From assembly GCA_905479205.1 (NCBI GenBank), contig CAJQLP010000157.1:1-32761 (forward strand): DNA of 32,761 nt, written 5' to 3'. This stretch comes from an uncultured Luminiphilus sp. (GTDB taxonomy: Bacteria > Pseudomonadota > Gammaproteobacteria > Pseudomonadales > Halieaceae). The translations under genes and the position numbers were made by a program. The notes beneath the pieces are model-generated. The model made no database searches. It was not told where the DNA came from and worked only from the letters and a program-made list of their open reading frames with translations. Below, piece after piece: positions 17,470 to 27,272 of this stretch (its first letter is position 1; each line of letters opens with the position of its first letter).

Positions 17470-18873
17470 GTGCCGATTAGCTACATAAGCACACGAGGCC
17501 GCGCGCCCCGACTAAGCTTTGAAGAAGTTTTGCTTGCTGGTTTGGCATCAGATGGGGGTCTTTACGTCCCCGATAACTTGCCGCATTTCGAGCGTGACCA
17601 GATCAAAGCCATGCGAGGTTTACCCTATAACGAGTTAGCGTTCGTCATTTTAAAGCCATTTGTTGAAGGCAGTATTCCTGAAGATGATTTAAAAGTGTTG
17701 ATCGATGACACCTATGCGGTTTTTCGGCATGAGGCGGTTGCTCCACTTGTACAGCTTGGACACAACCAGTGGGTTCTCGAGTTATTCCATGGCCCGACGC
17801 TTGCGTTCAAAGATTTTGCTCTGCAATTACTGGGTCGTTTGCTGGATTACGTCCTGCAAAAGCGCGACCAAAAAGTAGTCATCATGGGTGCGACTTCCGG
17901 CGACACAGGATCCGCTGCGATAGAAGGCTGCCGTCGGTGTAGCAATATCGATATTTATATTTTGCACCCACATGAGCGTGTATCTGAGGTGCAGCGTCGT
18001 CAGATGACTACTGTCGTAGGGGGCAATATTCATAACCTGGCCATCAAAGGGAACTTCGATGATTGCCAATCAATGGTTAAAGCCAGTTTTGTCGCCGAAC
18101 CCTTCCTGCCTGAAAATCGGTCATTGGTCGCGGTGAACTCGATCAATTGGGCGCGCATTATGGCTCAGATCGTTTATTACTTTTATGCGGCGCTTGCCCT
18201 CGGCGGCCCCGATCGCGCAGTAAATTTCTCGGTGCCGACGGGTAATTTTGGTGACATATTCGCGGGCTATCTGGCCCGTGGTATGGGCTTGCCAATCGAT
18301 CGTTTAGTTATTGCCACTAATAAGAACGACGTTCTCCATCGCCTGTTAACGACTGGAAAGTATTCACGGCTGCAGCTTGAACAGTCGCTATCGCCAAGTA
18401 TGGATATTACGGTGTCCTCTAACTTTGAGCGCTTGATGTTTGATCTTTACGATCGCAGCGGCGACGCGGTGTTTGACCTCATGCAGCAATTCCAATCGGG
18501 CGAGATAGAGCTCTCGGCATCGGCAATGTCTGAGGCGCGAGCCTTGTTTGCCAGTCAGTGTGTTTCTGACGATGAGACCTGCGCTGAGATAGCTCGAGTA
18601 TGGCGAGATAATGAGTACCTTCTAGACCCTCATAGTGCTATTGGAACACGTGCTGCTTGGGATTGTCGTGTGGATGCGAGTAGCCCGATGGTGACATTGG
18701 CTACCGCGCATCCCGCTAAATTCCCGGACGCTATTGCTAATAGCGGCGTGTCTGAGAAGGCAAAGCTACCTGCGCATTTAGTCGATTTATTTGAGCGCCC
18801 GGAGCGTTTCTGTGTCCTCGACAATGATCTCGCTAAGGTTCAGCAGCATATGGCTGCGACTGTTAGCGTCTGA
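17470..18873 (+). CDS. thrC: threonine synthase
   Basis: PLP enzyme that turns O-phosphohomoserine into threonine. The 467 residues have the N-terminal 'YISTRGRAPRLSFEEVLLAG', the PLP lysine K114 in 'ELFHGPTLAFKDFALQLLG', 'MGATSGDTGSAAIEG' (PLP phosphate loop), 'NSINWARIMAQIVYYFYA' and 'VPTGNFGDIFAGYLA'. It belongs to the long gammaproteobacterial/yeast-type class. The start is GTG 17470, with GAGGAG of the hom end as ribosome binding site. Its stop shares one base with the recJ start codon. No homoserine kinase gene lies nearby; it must be elsewhere. Confidence 0.97.
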   Translation: MPISYISTRGRAPRLSFEEVLLAGLASDGGLYVPDNLPHFERDQIKAMRGLPYNELAFVILKPFVEGSIPEDDLKVLIDDTYAVFRHEAVAPLVQLGHNQWVLELFHGPTLAFKDFALQLLGRLLDYVLQKRDQKVVIMGATSGDTGSAAIEGCRRCSNIDIYILHPHERVSEVQRRQMTTVVGGNIHNLAIKGNFDDCQSMVKASFVAEPFLPENRSLVAVNSINWARIMAQIVYYFYAALALGGPDRAVNFSVPTGNFGDIFAGYLARGMGLPIDRLVIATNKNDVLHRLLTTGKYSRLQLEQSLSPSMDITVSSNFERLMFDLYDRSGDAVFDLMQQFQSGEIELSASAMSEARALFASQCVSDDETCAEIARVWRDNEYLLDPHSAIGTRAAWDCRVDASSPMVTLATAHPAKFPDAIANSGVSEKAKLPAHLVDLFERPERFCVLDNDLAKVQQHMAATVSV

Positions 18874-20600
18874 TGCGAGCAGCGATTCGGCACCGAACCA
18901 ATGATGTGACCGCGGCGCTCGAGAGCTCGTCGCTGCCACCCTTGCTCAAACGCTTGTATGCTAACAGAGGCATTCGAACACCCGATGAGCTGAATCTCGC
19001 TCTCAATGGGTTGATTCCTCCCGTCAAGTTAAAAGGCGCTCGAGAGGCTGCCGAACTTCTTGCTGATGCAATCGAGGGCGAAGCGCGAGTTGTCGTCGTC
19101 GGTGACTTCGATGCCGATGGTGCGACGAGTTCAGCGCTTGCCGTATCAGTATTGCGCCAAATGGGCTTAAGTGAAGTATCTTATTTGGTTCCCAATCGAT
19201 TCGAGTTTGGTTACGGACTTTCTCCGGAGATCGTGTCCCTCGCTGCCGAACGCGAGCCCGATCTCATCGTTACCGTCGATAACGGTATTTCAAGCCATGC
19301 TGGGGTGGCGACGGCACAAGGACTGGGTATCAGTGTATTAATCACTGACCACCACCTGCCTGGCAATGATCTTCCTTTGGCGGATGTCATCGTTAACCCC
19401 AATCAGCCGGCCTGTACCTTTCCCAGTAAATCGCTGGCTGGCGTTGGCGTAATGTTTTACGTATTGACCGCGTTGCGCGCCGAGCTTCGAAATCGGGGCT
19501 GGTTCGAGCAAGCCGGCCGTGAGATACCTAATTTGGGCGATGCTCTCGACTTGGTGGCACTTGGCACTGTTGCCGATGTAGTGCCGCTCGATCGCAATAA
19601 CCGCATTTTAGTTGCCGCGGGTGTTGCCCGCATGCGCAGTGGTCGAGCGAGACCTGGAATAGAGGCCTTGTTCGAGGTGGCAGGTCGCGATCCATCATCG
19701 ATTACAGCGACTGATCTTGGCTTTGTTCTGGGCCCACGACTAAACGCTGCAGGTCGTCTCGAAGATATGTCTATTGGTATCGAATGTTTACTGGCGGAGA
19801 GTAGCTTAGAAGCTCGACCTCTGGCACAGAAGCTTCATGACTTGAATCGTGAGCGTCGCGATATCGAAGCGACGATGCAAGAAGATGCGTTTGCGCAGCT
19901 CGAGAGCCTTGAGCTTGGGGATAGCGATCTACCCTTTGGCCTGAGTATTTACGACCCAGGCTTTCATCAGGGTGTGGTCGGTATATTAGCTTCACGCCTG
20001 CGTGAGCGTTACCACAGGCCTACGATAGTGTTTGCCGATGCTGGCGATGGCACGATGAAAGGATCGGGGCGCTCTATCGAAGGGCTCCATCTTCGTGATG
20101 TGCTCGACCGAGTTGCGACCACAAATCCAGATTTAGTGTCGAAGTTTGGCGGGCACGCAATGGCGGCAGGTTTGACTATCGAAGGTCGAGATCTTGAGCT
20201 GTTTAGAGCCGCTTTCGATCATGCTGTTGCTGAAGCGTTACACCATAAAGCGCCTGAGCCCGTACACGAGACCGATGGCGAGCTAGCAGCGGCCGATATG
20301 AGTATCGCTGTAGCTGAGGCCCTCGCTGTTGCAGGACCCTGGGGACAGCACTTCCCCCAACCTGTCTTTGATGGCGTCTTTCAGGTGCGCAGTCAGCGGA
20401 TTGTTGGTGAAAAGCATTTGAAATTGGTATTGGAAGCAAACGCGATTACTTTCGATGCCATCGCCTTCAATGTTGATGTAAACCAGTGGCCTGACGAGTC
20501 GATTGAAAGCATAGGCGCGGTGTACAAGCTCGATGTGAACGAATTCCGAGGCGAGCGCCGACTTCAACTTATAATCGACAGCCTATGGCCCGAAGTCTAA
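18873..20600 (+). CDS. recJ: single-strand-specific exonuclease RecJ
   Basis: 5'-3' exonuclease on single-stranded DNA in recombination and mismatch repair. The 575 residues carry the DHH motifs: 'VVVGDFDADGATSSAL' (D78, D80, D82), 'TVDNGISS' (D136), 'LITDHHLPG' (D159-H160-H161), a further Asp in 'LVALGTVADVVPL', and the DHHA1 segment 'GSGRSIEGLHL...SKFGGHAMAAGLTI', followed by the RecJ OB domain. Two Mn ions are held by these residues in the family. The ATG shares a base with the thrC stop (TGATG), so it is translationally coupled to the threonine genes, a location kept in pseudomonads. Confidence 0.97.
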   Translation: MRAAIRHRTNDVTAALESSSLPPLLKRLYANRGIRTPDELNLALNGLIPPVKLKGAREAAELLADAIEGEARVVVVGDFDADGATSSALAVSVLRQMGLSEVSYLVPNRFEFGYGLSPEIVSLAAEREPDLIVTVDNGISSHAGVATAQGLGISVLITDHHLPGNDLPLADVIVNPNQPACTFPSKSLAGVGVMFYVLTALRAELRNRGWFEQAGREIPNLGDALDLVALGTVADVVPLDRNNRILVAAGVARMRSGRARPGIEALFEVAGRDPSSITATDLGFVLGPRLNAAGRLEDMSIGIECLLAESSLEARPLAQKLHDLNRERRDIEATMQEDAFAQLESLELGDSDLPFGLSIYDPGFHQGVVGILASRLRERYHRPTIVFADAGDGTMKGSGRSIEGLHLRDVLDRVATTNPDLVSKFGGHAMAAGLTIEGRDLELFRAAFDHAVAEALHHKAPEPVHETDGELAAADMSIAVAEALAVAGPWGQHFPQPVFDGVFQVRSQRIVGEKHLKLVLEANAITFDAIAFNVDVNQWPDESIESIGAVYKLDVNEFRGERRLQLIIDSLWPEV

Positions 20601-20675
20601 CTGCGCCAAGAACTAGCCGCGACGCACTCTGTCAGCTAGACTCCGCCCCCTCAATTTTCAAAGAAATGAGACAAG

Positions 20676-21774
20676 ATGCTCGAAATTAATCCGCTTATCC
20701 AATCGCTAAAAGATATCCGAGCGCGCACTGACGTGCTTAGGGGGTATCTTTGACTATGCTGTTAGGAAAGACCGACTCGCTGAAGTTGAATTAGAACTCT
20801 CGGAGCCCACGGTTTGGGATGATCCCGATCGAGCTCAAGAACTCGGAAGAGAGCGGGCCTCGTTGGAAAATGTGGTTCAAACTATTGATGAGCTCGACGC
20901 TGGCGGCGCTGATGCTGGCGATCTTTTAGAAATGGCTGCTGCAGAAGATGATCAAGAGACTGTCGACGCTGTTGCCGCGGATATTGCGCAACTGATCGGA
21001 CAGCTCGAGAAGCTCGAATTTCGACGCATGTTCTCTGGCGAGATGGACCCTAACAACGCTTATCTGGACGTACAGGCGGGATCAGGTGGCACCGAAGCGC
21101 AGGATTGGTCAGAAATGCTTCTGCGGATGTATTTGCGGTGGGGCGAGAGTAAAGGTTTTAAAGCGACGGTAGTCGAAGCATCTGCTGGAGAAGTGGCGGG
21201 TCTAAAGAGTGCTACTGTCCTGTTTGAAGGGGAATATGCCTTCGGTTGGCTAAGAACGGAAACGGGCGTCCATCGTTTGGTCCGCAAATCGCCGTTCGAT
21301 AGCGGCGGTCGCCGTCATACGTCTTTCGCTTCGGTGTTTGTGTCACCTGAAATTGACGACAATATAGAGATCGATATCAATCCAGCTGATTTACGTATAG
21401 ATACTTATCGATCCAGTGGCGCGGGTGGTCAGCACGTTAACACGACGGATTCTGCAGTGCGGATTACCCACGAACCGTCTGGGATCGTGTCGAGCTGTCA
21501 AACCGAGCGCTCCCAGCACCAGAACAAAGATAATGCAATGAAGCAGTTGCGAGCCAAGTTATACGAAATGGAAATGCTTAAGCTCAATGCCGAGAAACAG
21601 GCGATGGAAGACAGCAAAGCCGATATTGGCTGGGGCAGCCAAATTCGATCCTATGTGCTGGATGACTCGCGTATTAAAGACCTGCGCACAAGCGTTGAAA
21701 ACCGTAACACCCAAGCGGTACTCGACGGTGATTTAGACATGTTTATTGAAGCCTCACTAAAGAAAGGGCTTTAA
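20676..21774 (+). CDS. prfB: peptide chain release factor 2, made by +1 programmed frameshift
   Basis: RF2 reads UAA and UGA and frees the finished chain. The first 25 codons (20676-20750) end at an in-frame TGA (20751-20753). The preceding bases AGGGGGTATCTTTGAC are the known frameshift site: an internal Shine-Dalgarno, then CTT slipping into +1 before the stop. Translation then continues from GAC 20752 to 21774, giving 365 residues in all, the same as E. coli RF2. The second part contains the anticodon-mimic SPF ([18 protein letters not shown]) and the catalytic GGQ ([15 protein letters not shown]). The gene is intact: CDS join(20676..20750,20752..21774). High RF2 ends synthesis at codon 26, an autoregulation. 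lysS follows by 11 bases. Confidence 0.97.
20740..20754 (+). promoter_or_regulatory. prfB +1 programmed frameshift site
   Basis: AGGGGG (20739-20744 region) lies just before TAT CTT TGA C. The spacing from the internal Shine-Dalgarno to the CTT slip codon and the UGA-C stop context are identical to E. coli prfB. Confidence 0.95.
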
Positions 21775-21785
21775 CGGAGAGCGTT

Positions 21786-23276
21786 ATGACCGATGCTGAT
21801 AAAACCGTAGCACCCGATGAGAACAAGCTAATTGCTGAACGACGTGCGAAGCTCGCTCATTTGCGTGAGCGCGGTAATGCCTTCCCGAATGATTTTCGTC
21901 GAACCGCCAAGGCTGGTGAGCTGCAGAACAGCTATGTTGATGAGACTAAGGAAGTCCTTGAAGAGCGCAACGAAATTTTTGCGGTAGCGGGGCGACTCAT
22001 CCGCAATCGTGGTGCCTTTTTGTTAATCCAAGACGACACGTCTGAGATTCAGCTTTACATAAATCGCAAGGTGTTGGATGCCGATACACTTGAGATGATT
22101 AAGAGCTGGGATCTGGGGGATATTGTTGCGGCTCGCGGCCCGCTGCATCGAAGTGGCAAAGGCGATCTATATATCAACATGGAAGAGGCGCAGTTGCTGA
22201 CTAAGGCGCTGCGACCATTGCCGGATAAATATCACGGGCTTGCAGATCAGGAGATGCGCTATCGGCAACGCTACGTCGATCTCATTGTTAATCCCGAGAG
22301 TCGCGAGGTGTTTCGCGTTCGTTCTGCAGTAGTCAGCCGAATCCGACGTTTTCTTGACGAGCGTGGTTTCATGGAAGTGGAGACGCCCATGCTGCATCCA
22401 ATTCCCGGAGGTGCAGCCGCGAAGCCATTTGTGACACATCACAATGCTCTCGATATGGGCATGTATCTCCGAATTGCCCCAGAGCTTTATTTAAAGCGCT
22501 TAACCGTGGGTGGTTTTGAGAAAGTTTACGAGATCAATAGAAACTTTCGTAATGAGGGTCTGTCCACTCGACACAATCCTGAATTTACCATGATCGAGTT
22601 TTACTGGGCCTATGCGGATTATCGTGATGCGATGGATCTCACCGAGACCATGTTGCGAGACGTGACTGAGCATGTTTTAGGCAAGTCTGTTGTGGAATAC
22701 GGAGATTTGACGCTGGATTTCAGTCGGCCGTTCGAGCGGCTGACCGTTGTTGAAGCGATTCTTAAGTACAACCCGAAGCTGGTTATAGCGGATATCGATT
22801 CCCTAGAGCGCGCTTCTCAAGTAGCGAAATTGCTCGGTATTGATGTGAAGCCGACCTGGGGCTTGGGCAAGGTTCAAATCGAGATCTTTGAGGCAACGGC
22901 TGAACATCGTCTTGAGCAGCCTACATTTGTCACTGCCTATCCAACCGAAGTGTCACCGCTAGCACGTCGTAACGACAATGACCCCTTTATCACCGACCGT
23001 TTTGAATTCTTTGTTGGAGGTCGTGAAATTGCCAATGGCTTTAGCGAACTCAATGACGCCGAAGATCAAGCTGAGCGATTCCGAGCTCAGGTTGCTGAAA
23101 AGGATGCCGGTGACGATGAGGCCATGCACTACGATCATGATTATGTGCGAGCGCTGGAATACGGTATGCCGCCGACCGCGGGGGAGGGTATAGGTATTGA
23201 TCGATTGGTAATGCTGCTCACTAACTCGCCGTCAATTCGGGACGTGCTTCTGTTCCCGCACATGCGACCTGAGTAA
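21786..23276 (+). CDS. lysS: lysyl-tRNA synthetase (class II)
   Basis: The 496 residues have the N-terminal OB-fold anticodon-binding domain (about 60-140, '[20 protein letters not shown]'), motif 1 near '[21 protein letters not shown]', motif 2 '[18 protein letters not shown]' and motif 3 '[18 protein letters not shown]', as in bacterial class II LysRS (about 505). Ends with '[12 protein letters not shown]', a typical LysS C-terminus. GGAGAG is 6 bases before the ATG, directly after the prfB stop. Last gene of the long plus-strand run from xerD. Confidence 0.98.
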   Translation: MTDADKTVAPDENKLIAERRAKLAHLRERGNAFPNDFRRTAKAGELQNSYVDETKEVLEERNEIFAVAGRLIRNRGAFLLIQDDTSEIQLYINRKVLDADTLEMIKSWDLGDIVAARGPLHRSGKGDLYINMEEAQLLTKALRPLPDKYHGLADQEMRYRQRYVDLIVNPESREVFRVRSAVVSRIRRFLDERGFMEVETPMLHPIPGGAAAKPFVTHHNALDMGMYLRIAPELYLKRLTVGGFEKVYEINRNFRNEGLSTRHNPEFTMIEFYWAYADYRDAMDLTETMLRDVTEHVLGKSVVEYGDLTLDFSRPFERLTVVEAILKYNPKLVIADIDSLERASQVAKLLGIDVKPTWGLGKVQIEIFEATAEHRLEQPTFVTAYPTEVSPLARRNDNDPFITDRFEFFVGGREIANGFSELNDAEDQAERFRAQVAEKDAGDDEAMHYDHDYVRALEYGMPPTAGEGIGIDRLVMLLTNSPSIRDVLLFPHMRPE

Positions 23277-23325
23277 TCGGTCTGGCAGCCACAGGAAAGC
23301 GGTGCTATGCTCTGCCAAACGTTAA

Positions 23326-23880
23326 GTGAGTAAAGCCGTGCATCACTTCACAGCTAAAAATGTCTTTGTCCCTCTCGCCATAGCGGCATTGCTTAGTGCG
23401 TGTGCGGGTGCTCCTGATCAGGAACACGACTCTGCGCTTGTCTCCGAATCTAAAGTCACGCTAAATATTCCAGAGCCGCAATCGCTAAGTAACTGTGATT
23501 GCGAGGCTCTCGTCGACGTTAACGAAAATTATTTTGATCGGGGCGTGAGAGCCCTGGCTGCCCGCGATTATGATCAGGCTAGCGATTACTTTCAGCGCCA
23601 TAGAAAAGAAGGGTCTGAAGAAGCGCAGCGTGAAGCTGACGTCGGTATCGCATTTGTCACGTTAATGAGCGAGGCCGTGAGCAGCAGTGGAACGTCGGAT
23701 TCATCCGGCGTTGATGAGCGAGCAGAGGTAATGATCTTAGCGCTCGCCGCCGTGCAAACCCTCGAGGGACGCATCCAAGCGCTCGATGCACTCAATAAGG
23801 GGTTATCTAAAGATCTTGAGAAGCGAGAGGAAGCCCTTAAGCGCTTGCGTGATTTAACCCTTGGTCAATCGGAATCGTGA
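23326..23880 (+). CDS. lipoprotein with helical C-terminus, possibly QseG-like
   Basis: The 184-residue product has a lipoprotein signal: hydrophobic core [13 protein letters not shown] and lipobox LSAC at about residue 26, followed by AG, not Asp, so it is probably sorted to the outer membrane. The mature part has a Cys-x-Cys (NCDCEAL), a TPR-like helix pair ('[21 protein letters not shown]'-like region) and a C-terminal coiled coil ending [20 protein letters not shown]. This layout is reminiscent of QseG, the lipoprotein that in E. coli binds the QseE kinase; here too a kinase is next door, but convergent. GTG 23326 or GTG 23338 (with AAGTGAG 7 bases upstream) may be the start. The last 44 bases overlap the 3' end of the kinase gene on the other strand. 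Confidence 0.75.
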   Translation: MSKAVHHFTAKNVFVPLAIAALLSACAGAPDQEHDSALVSESKVTLNIPEPQSLSNCDCEALVDVNENYFDRGVRALAARDYDQASDYFQRHRKEGSEEAQREADVGIAFVTLMSEAVSSSGTSDSSGVDERAEVMILALAAVQTLEGRIQALDALNKGLSKDLEKREEALKRLRDLTLGQSES

Positions 23881-25381
23881 CCTGAAAAGTAGACCCCTCT
23901 CCGGGCGTACTGCTTAGCGTGATATTCCCGCCTAACATTTGGCAGAAATCTCGAACAATAGCTAATCCCAATCCGGTGCCGCCGTAGAGCGTTCCCGTTG
24001 TTGCTTCCGCTTGCACAAAAGCCTCAAAAACTTTGGCTTGTTGTTCATCGTTCATGCCGATACCCGTATCAGTCACCGTTACTAACAAATCATTATTTGC
24101 GCGCTCGGCGCTGACCCTGATTTGACCATCTTTCGTGAATTTACAGGCGTTGCTGAAAAGGTTTGTCACGATCTGCTGAAGCTTGCCGCGGTCGCTATTA
24201 ATCTCGCCAATCTCATCCATATTGATATCGAGTTGCAGCTCGTTATTGTTCTGAGAGAGCAGAGGAGAGAGTGCTTCACACACTTGGAATACTAAGGCGG
24301 CCGGATTAAACCATTCGTTGCTGACCTGCATCTTACCCGTCTCGATTTTAGACAAGTCTAAAATATCGTTAATAAGCGTGAGTAGCTGTCGCCCCGAAAA
24401 AATGATGGTTCCTAGGTCATGTTGAAACTGATCGCGGTCAATGTCTTGGGAGTCACCGATCTCGTCTTGAAGCATCTCGCTGTAGCCAATGATGGCATTC
24501 AGAGGAGTTCGAAGCTCGTGGCTGACGTTGGCTAGAAACATAGATTTAGCGGCGTTCGCCGCATCTGCATCAGCTTGTGCGGCCCGCACTTCGTCAATCG
24601 CAAATTGTAGCTTGCTCGACATGTCATTAAATGTGCGCGCCAAATCACCTATTTCGCCCGCGTCTCGACGTGAATCAATACGGTGAGTAAGGTCGCCTGA
24701 TCCGAAGCGCTGAACGCCGGTTTTCAGGCGGTGCAAGCTCGCATTAGTGCTCCTGATAAGCGCAATGACAAGCAGCATGGTGACGGCGATAGTGGTCACG
24801 AAACCGATTACGGTAATTCGATCGGTTAGCGTAATTGTGCGGTCAATAGCGTTGGATCGCTGAATAGCTAAAAACTCCTGCCGCTTATCCAGTTCTTGCA
24901 AACGCTGCTGTGTGTCGTTGTATGTGATCGATGAATCGAAGTCGAACAGTGCCTTGTCAGTGTTGTAGTTGTTATAAAAGCGCTGCCATTCGTCAATCAA
25001 GCTGCCGGCACTTTCATGTAAGCGTCGGTAGTAAGCATCGGTACCCTCTCCGCCAAGCCCGCCCAAACGGCGTAAACGTTGGTTGATATTGTCAATGTCT
25101 TCCAGGGCTGAGAGTTGCTCCTGCTCGCCGAGTGGTTGGTCGGTGGTTTCCCGTAGCGTTGCCAGTACGAGAATTTGCTGGCGGTTAGTTTCTAGGCTTT
25201 GTTCTAAGTCAGTAATTAACTGAGATGCCGTCACTGTATCGCGGTAGGCCACTAAGCTCTCGCTTCTGGCGAAACTGCCCCACACATGAGTGGCCACGTT
25301 AATCGCAAAAAGTGTGAGGATCGCAGCCGAGAATAAATAAAGTCGCGCCCTTAGGCTAAGGTTGCCGGGACGAAGTTTCAT
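23837..25381 (-). CDS. membrane sensor histidine kinase with HAMP domain
   Basis: 514 residues: TM1 about 13-33; a periplasmic, helix-rich sensor region about 34-188; TM2 about 189-210; HAMP about 211-263 ('[20 protein letters not shown]', '[13 protein letters not shown]'); a short coiled coil; HisKA with H288 ([20 protein letters not shown]); HATPase with N411 ([10 protein letters not shown]), D438-x-G (VTDTGIGM) and GGTGLGLAI (467-475). No receiver domain is attached. Its ATG overlaps the stop of the response regulator (ATGA), so it is the last gene of the operon cyclase - regulator - kinase. The regulator is its likely partner, and the cyclase's own receiver a second possible one. The signal is unknown. 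Confidence 0.95.
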   Translation of the reverse strand: MKLRPGNLSLRARLYLFSAAILTLFAINVATHVWGSFARSESLVAYRDTVTASQLITDLEQSLETNRQQILVLATLRETTDQPLGEQEQLSALEDIDNINQRLRRLGGLGGEGTDAYYRRLHESAGSLIDEWQRFYNNYNTDKALFDFDSSITYNDTQQRLQELDKRQEFLAIQRSNAIDRTITLTDRITVIGFVTTIAVTMLLVIALIRSTNASLHRLKTGVQRFGSGDLTHRIDSRRDAGEIGDLARTFNDMSSKLQFAIDEVRAAQADADAANAAKSMFLANVSHELRTPLNAIIGYSEMLQDEIGDSQDIDRDQFQHDLGTIIFSGRQLLTLINDILDLSKIETGKMQVSNEWFNPAALVFQVCEALSPLLSQNNNELQLDINMDEIGEINSDRGKLQQIVTNLFSNACKFTKDGQIRVSAERANNDLLVTVTDTGIGMNDEQQAKVFEAFVQAEATTGTLYGGTGLGLAIVRDFCQMLGGNITLSSTPGEGSTFQVTIPIDQGLNHASA

Positions 25382-25758
25382 GCTGAGATAAACTTTGCAA
25401 TCTTCGCCAGTAGATCTGGGAAGTCGATAGGCTTGGTGGCGTAGTCATCGCAGCCGATGTCTAGAGCGGTTTGTCTGTCGTTCTCCATGGCATGGGCAGT
25501 AAGTGCGATGATGGCTTGGTGGCTAATGCTGGTGTCGGCACGTGCTTCTTTACACGTGGTCCAGCCGTCCTTTATGGGCAGATTCATATCGAGTAAAACC
25601 AATGCTGGTTGTTCAGCGCGCATTTTTTGCAATGCTTCCTCACCATCGCCTGCACAGATCACTGCATGCCCTGCACGCGTAAGTCGCCTAACAAGCATGT
25701 CCCGGTTTATCTGGTTATCTTCGACTAAAAGAATTTTATTTGCCGTAGTTTCAGTCAC
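25378..25758 (-). CDS. single-domain response regulator (CheY-like)
   Basis: A 126-residue receiver with nothing attached. The acidic pocket is in '[10 protein letters not shown]' (E13, D14), the phosphate acceptor is D57 ([12 protein letters not shown]), the switch Thr/Ser is in 'IIALTAHAM' and the conserved lysine is K109 ([14 protein letters not shown]). It resembles the receivers of hybrid kinases. The frame runs further upstream, to 25839, but that part is inside the cyclase gene and unlike any receiver; GTG 25758 has AAAGGA 7 bases upstream, inside the cyclase end, and overlaps the cyclase stop by 8 bases. It probably relays phosphate from the adjacent kinase; with no output domain it must act by protein contact. 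Confidence 0.9.
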   Translation of the reverse strand: MTETTANKILLVEDNQINRDMLVRRLTRAGHAVICAGDGEEALQKMRAEQPALVLLDMNLPIKDGWTTCKEARADTSISHQAIIALTAHAMENDRQTALDIGCDDYATKPIDFPDLLAKIAKFISA

Positions 25759-27211
25759 CACCGTGTCCTTTAATTGTATAGACCACAACGTTTTCTTTGA
25801 TACCTTTGGCGCTAATACTTTGGCTGTCACCCACCTCATAGCTGGCAGGCAGTTTGTCTAAGGTGCTTGCCGAGATCAATATTTGGTTCGGCTTTGCAAT
25901 ATCTTCAATGCGCGATGTCACATTCATTTCGTGGCCGACAAAGCCATACTTTGCTCGTCGCTCCGAGCCGATATTCCCAGCGACCACTGTCCCGGTATTG
26001 ATTGCGATTGCCATGGTCAGTTCGGGTAAGCCGTCGGCAAGGTTTTGCTCGTTGATATTTTTCATGGCCTCTTGCATGGCTATGGCACAGCGCACAGCGC
26101 GTTCGGCATCATCGTCGCCCTTGCGAGGAGCGCCAAATACCGCGAGGACAGCGTCGCCTAAAAACTCATCGATAGTACCTCTAAAGTCTAGGATGATTTC
26201 GGTCATCTTACCTAAATAGCGATTGAGTAATTGAACAACTTTCTGAGGAGGGAGGTGTTCGCTGAGAGTGGTGAAGCCGCGAATGTCGGACATCATTATA
26301 GTCACTTCGCGTAGATCTCCCCCTAACTCTAACCCTTCGGGACTCTCTAAAATTTCGGAAACAATATCATCGGAAAGGTAACGCCCAAATGTCGCACGGA
26401 TAAAGCGCTCGCTTCGCTCCAGTTGTTGCCGATATTGCTCCTCTCGGTCATGCCAGCGCTTTCTTTCGATGCCAGCCGAGATACGAGCTTGCAGCAATAC
26501 GGGATTGAATGGCTTCAATAGGTAATCGTCAGCGCCCGCTTGAATGCATGCCACGATTTGATCCATATCTTGCCTGCCGCTAATCATCACGACCGGCGTG
26601 GCTCGCAGGCGCTCGTCCTCTTTCATGTGCTTAAGTACTTCAGCGCCGCCAATACCCGGCATCATCAGATCGAGGAGCACCACATCGACGCCCATTGTTT
26701 CAAGGAGCTCTAAGGCTTCCTCACCGGACTCTGCAGTGATTACGGTGTGTCCAAACTTGCCGAGCAGTCGCGAAACGAGGTCACGATTTTCTGGCATGTC
26801 ATCAACCGCAAGAATGACGCCAGGTTCACTGAGGTTGGTTACAGTAGCAGAGACTTTTCCCGTTGCTGAAACTGACTGCGTGCGCTTACTGCTGGGAGAG
26901 GCTGAAGTTGCTGAAACAATGCCCGCCAGTGTGTTAGCTATAGCCGGGTGTAAGGCATCCGCATCTTCGTCAAGCATTTCGGCATAGCCCTTGATCGCGC
27001 CAATAATATTCAGCGCGTCATGTTGGCTGTTGCCATCGGCTGAGACTTGCAGCTCTTCAAGCTTGTCACAGGCGGCGATCAACGCGGAAACATCTTTACG
27101 CGCAAATGCGTCAAGTGTCACCGAAGACCTGCCGGCGGCGTCCCTCAATGGCGCTACAGCCCTAATAACTAGGCTTGACCACGCGCTGACTTCACTAGTG
27201 GGTTCTGTCAA
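25751..27211 (-). CDS. class III nucleotide cyclase with receiver domain and H-box-like segment
   Basis: With TTG 27211 as start (AAGGA 7 bases upstream; the extension to 27346 has no fitting start and is intergenic in character) the protein has 486 residues. Order: a helical segment (about 1-110) containing an H-box-like motif with H64 (QHDALNIIGAIKGYAEML) but no ATPase domain; receiver (about 131-247) with D137/D138, phosphate acceptor D181 (VVLLDLMMPGIGG) and K233 (LLKPF); a coiled linker; class III cyclase (about 300-486). The cyclase keeps both metal-binding aspartates, D309 (MMSDIRGFTTLSE) and D353 (EFLGDAVLAVFG), and the transition-state pair N430 and R434 (MNVTSRIED). The purine-selecting position has E349 in place of adenylyl-cyclase Lys, the second has G423. 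It is active-looking, with uncertain nucleotide. First gene of the signalling operon. Confidence 0.92.
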   Translation of the reverse strand: MTEPTSEVSAWSSLVIRAVAPLRDAAGRSSVTLDAFARKDVSALIAACDKLEELQVSADGNSQHDALNIIGAIKGYAEMLDEDADALHPAIANTLAGIVSATSASPSSKRTQSVSATGKVSATVTNLSEPGVILAVDDMPENRDLVSRLLGKFGHTVITAESGEEALELLETMGVDVVLLDLMMPGIGGAEVLKHMKEDERLRATPVVMISGRQDMDQIVACIQAGADDYLLKPFNPVLLQARISAGIERKRWHDREEQYRQQLERSERFIRATFGRYLSDDIVSEILESPEGLELGGDLREVTIMMSDIRGFTTLSEHLPPQKVVQLLNRYLGKMTEIILDFRGTIDEFLGDAVLAVFGAPRKGDDDAERAVRCAIAMQEAMKNINEQNLADGLPELTMAIAINTGTVVAGNIGSERRAKYGFVGHEMNVTSRIEDIAKPNQILISASTLDKLPASYEVGDSQSISAKGIKENVVVYTIKGHGGD

Positions 27212-27258
27212 TGTGCTGTCCTTGTATTTGCCATCATGTTCCAGTAAGCCTCTATTGT

Positions 27259-27272
27259 GCCAAAATTTTGGC
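27259..27272. promoter_or_regulatory. 14-bp perfect palindrome GCCAAAATTTTGGC between cyclase and CRP-like gene
   Basis: The sequence reads the same on both strands. Both arms end in TTGGC, which gives a -35-like hexamer outward in each direction: TTGGCG (27268-27273) towards the CRP-like gene and TTGGCA (27263-27258) towards the cyclase. A wider inverted repeat, TGTGC (27256-27260) and GCACA (27276-27280), surrounds it. A dimeric repressor binding here would cover both promoters. Confidence 0.5.

Noticed and set aside
20751-20753. In-frame TGA in prfB as a sequencing error or pseudogene
   Set aside because: The flanking bases are the known +1 frameshift signal and the joined protein is full length.
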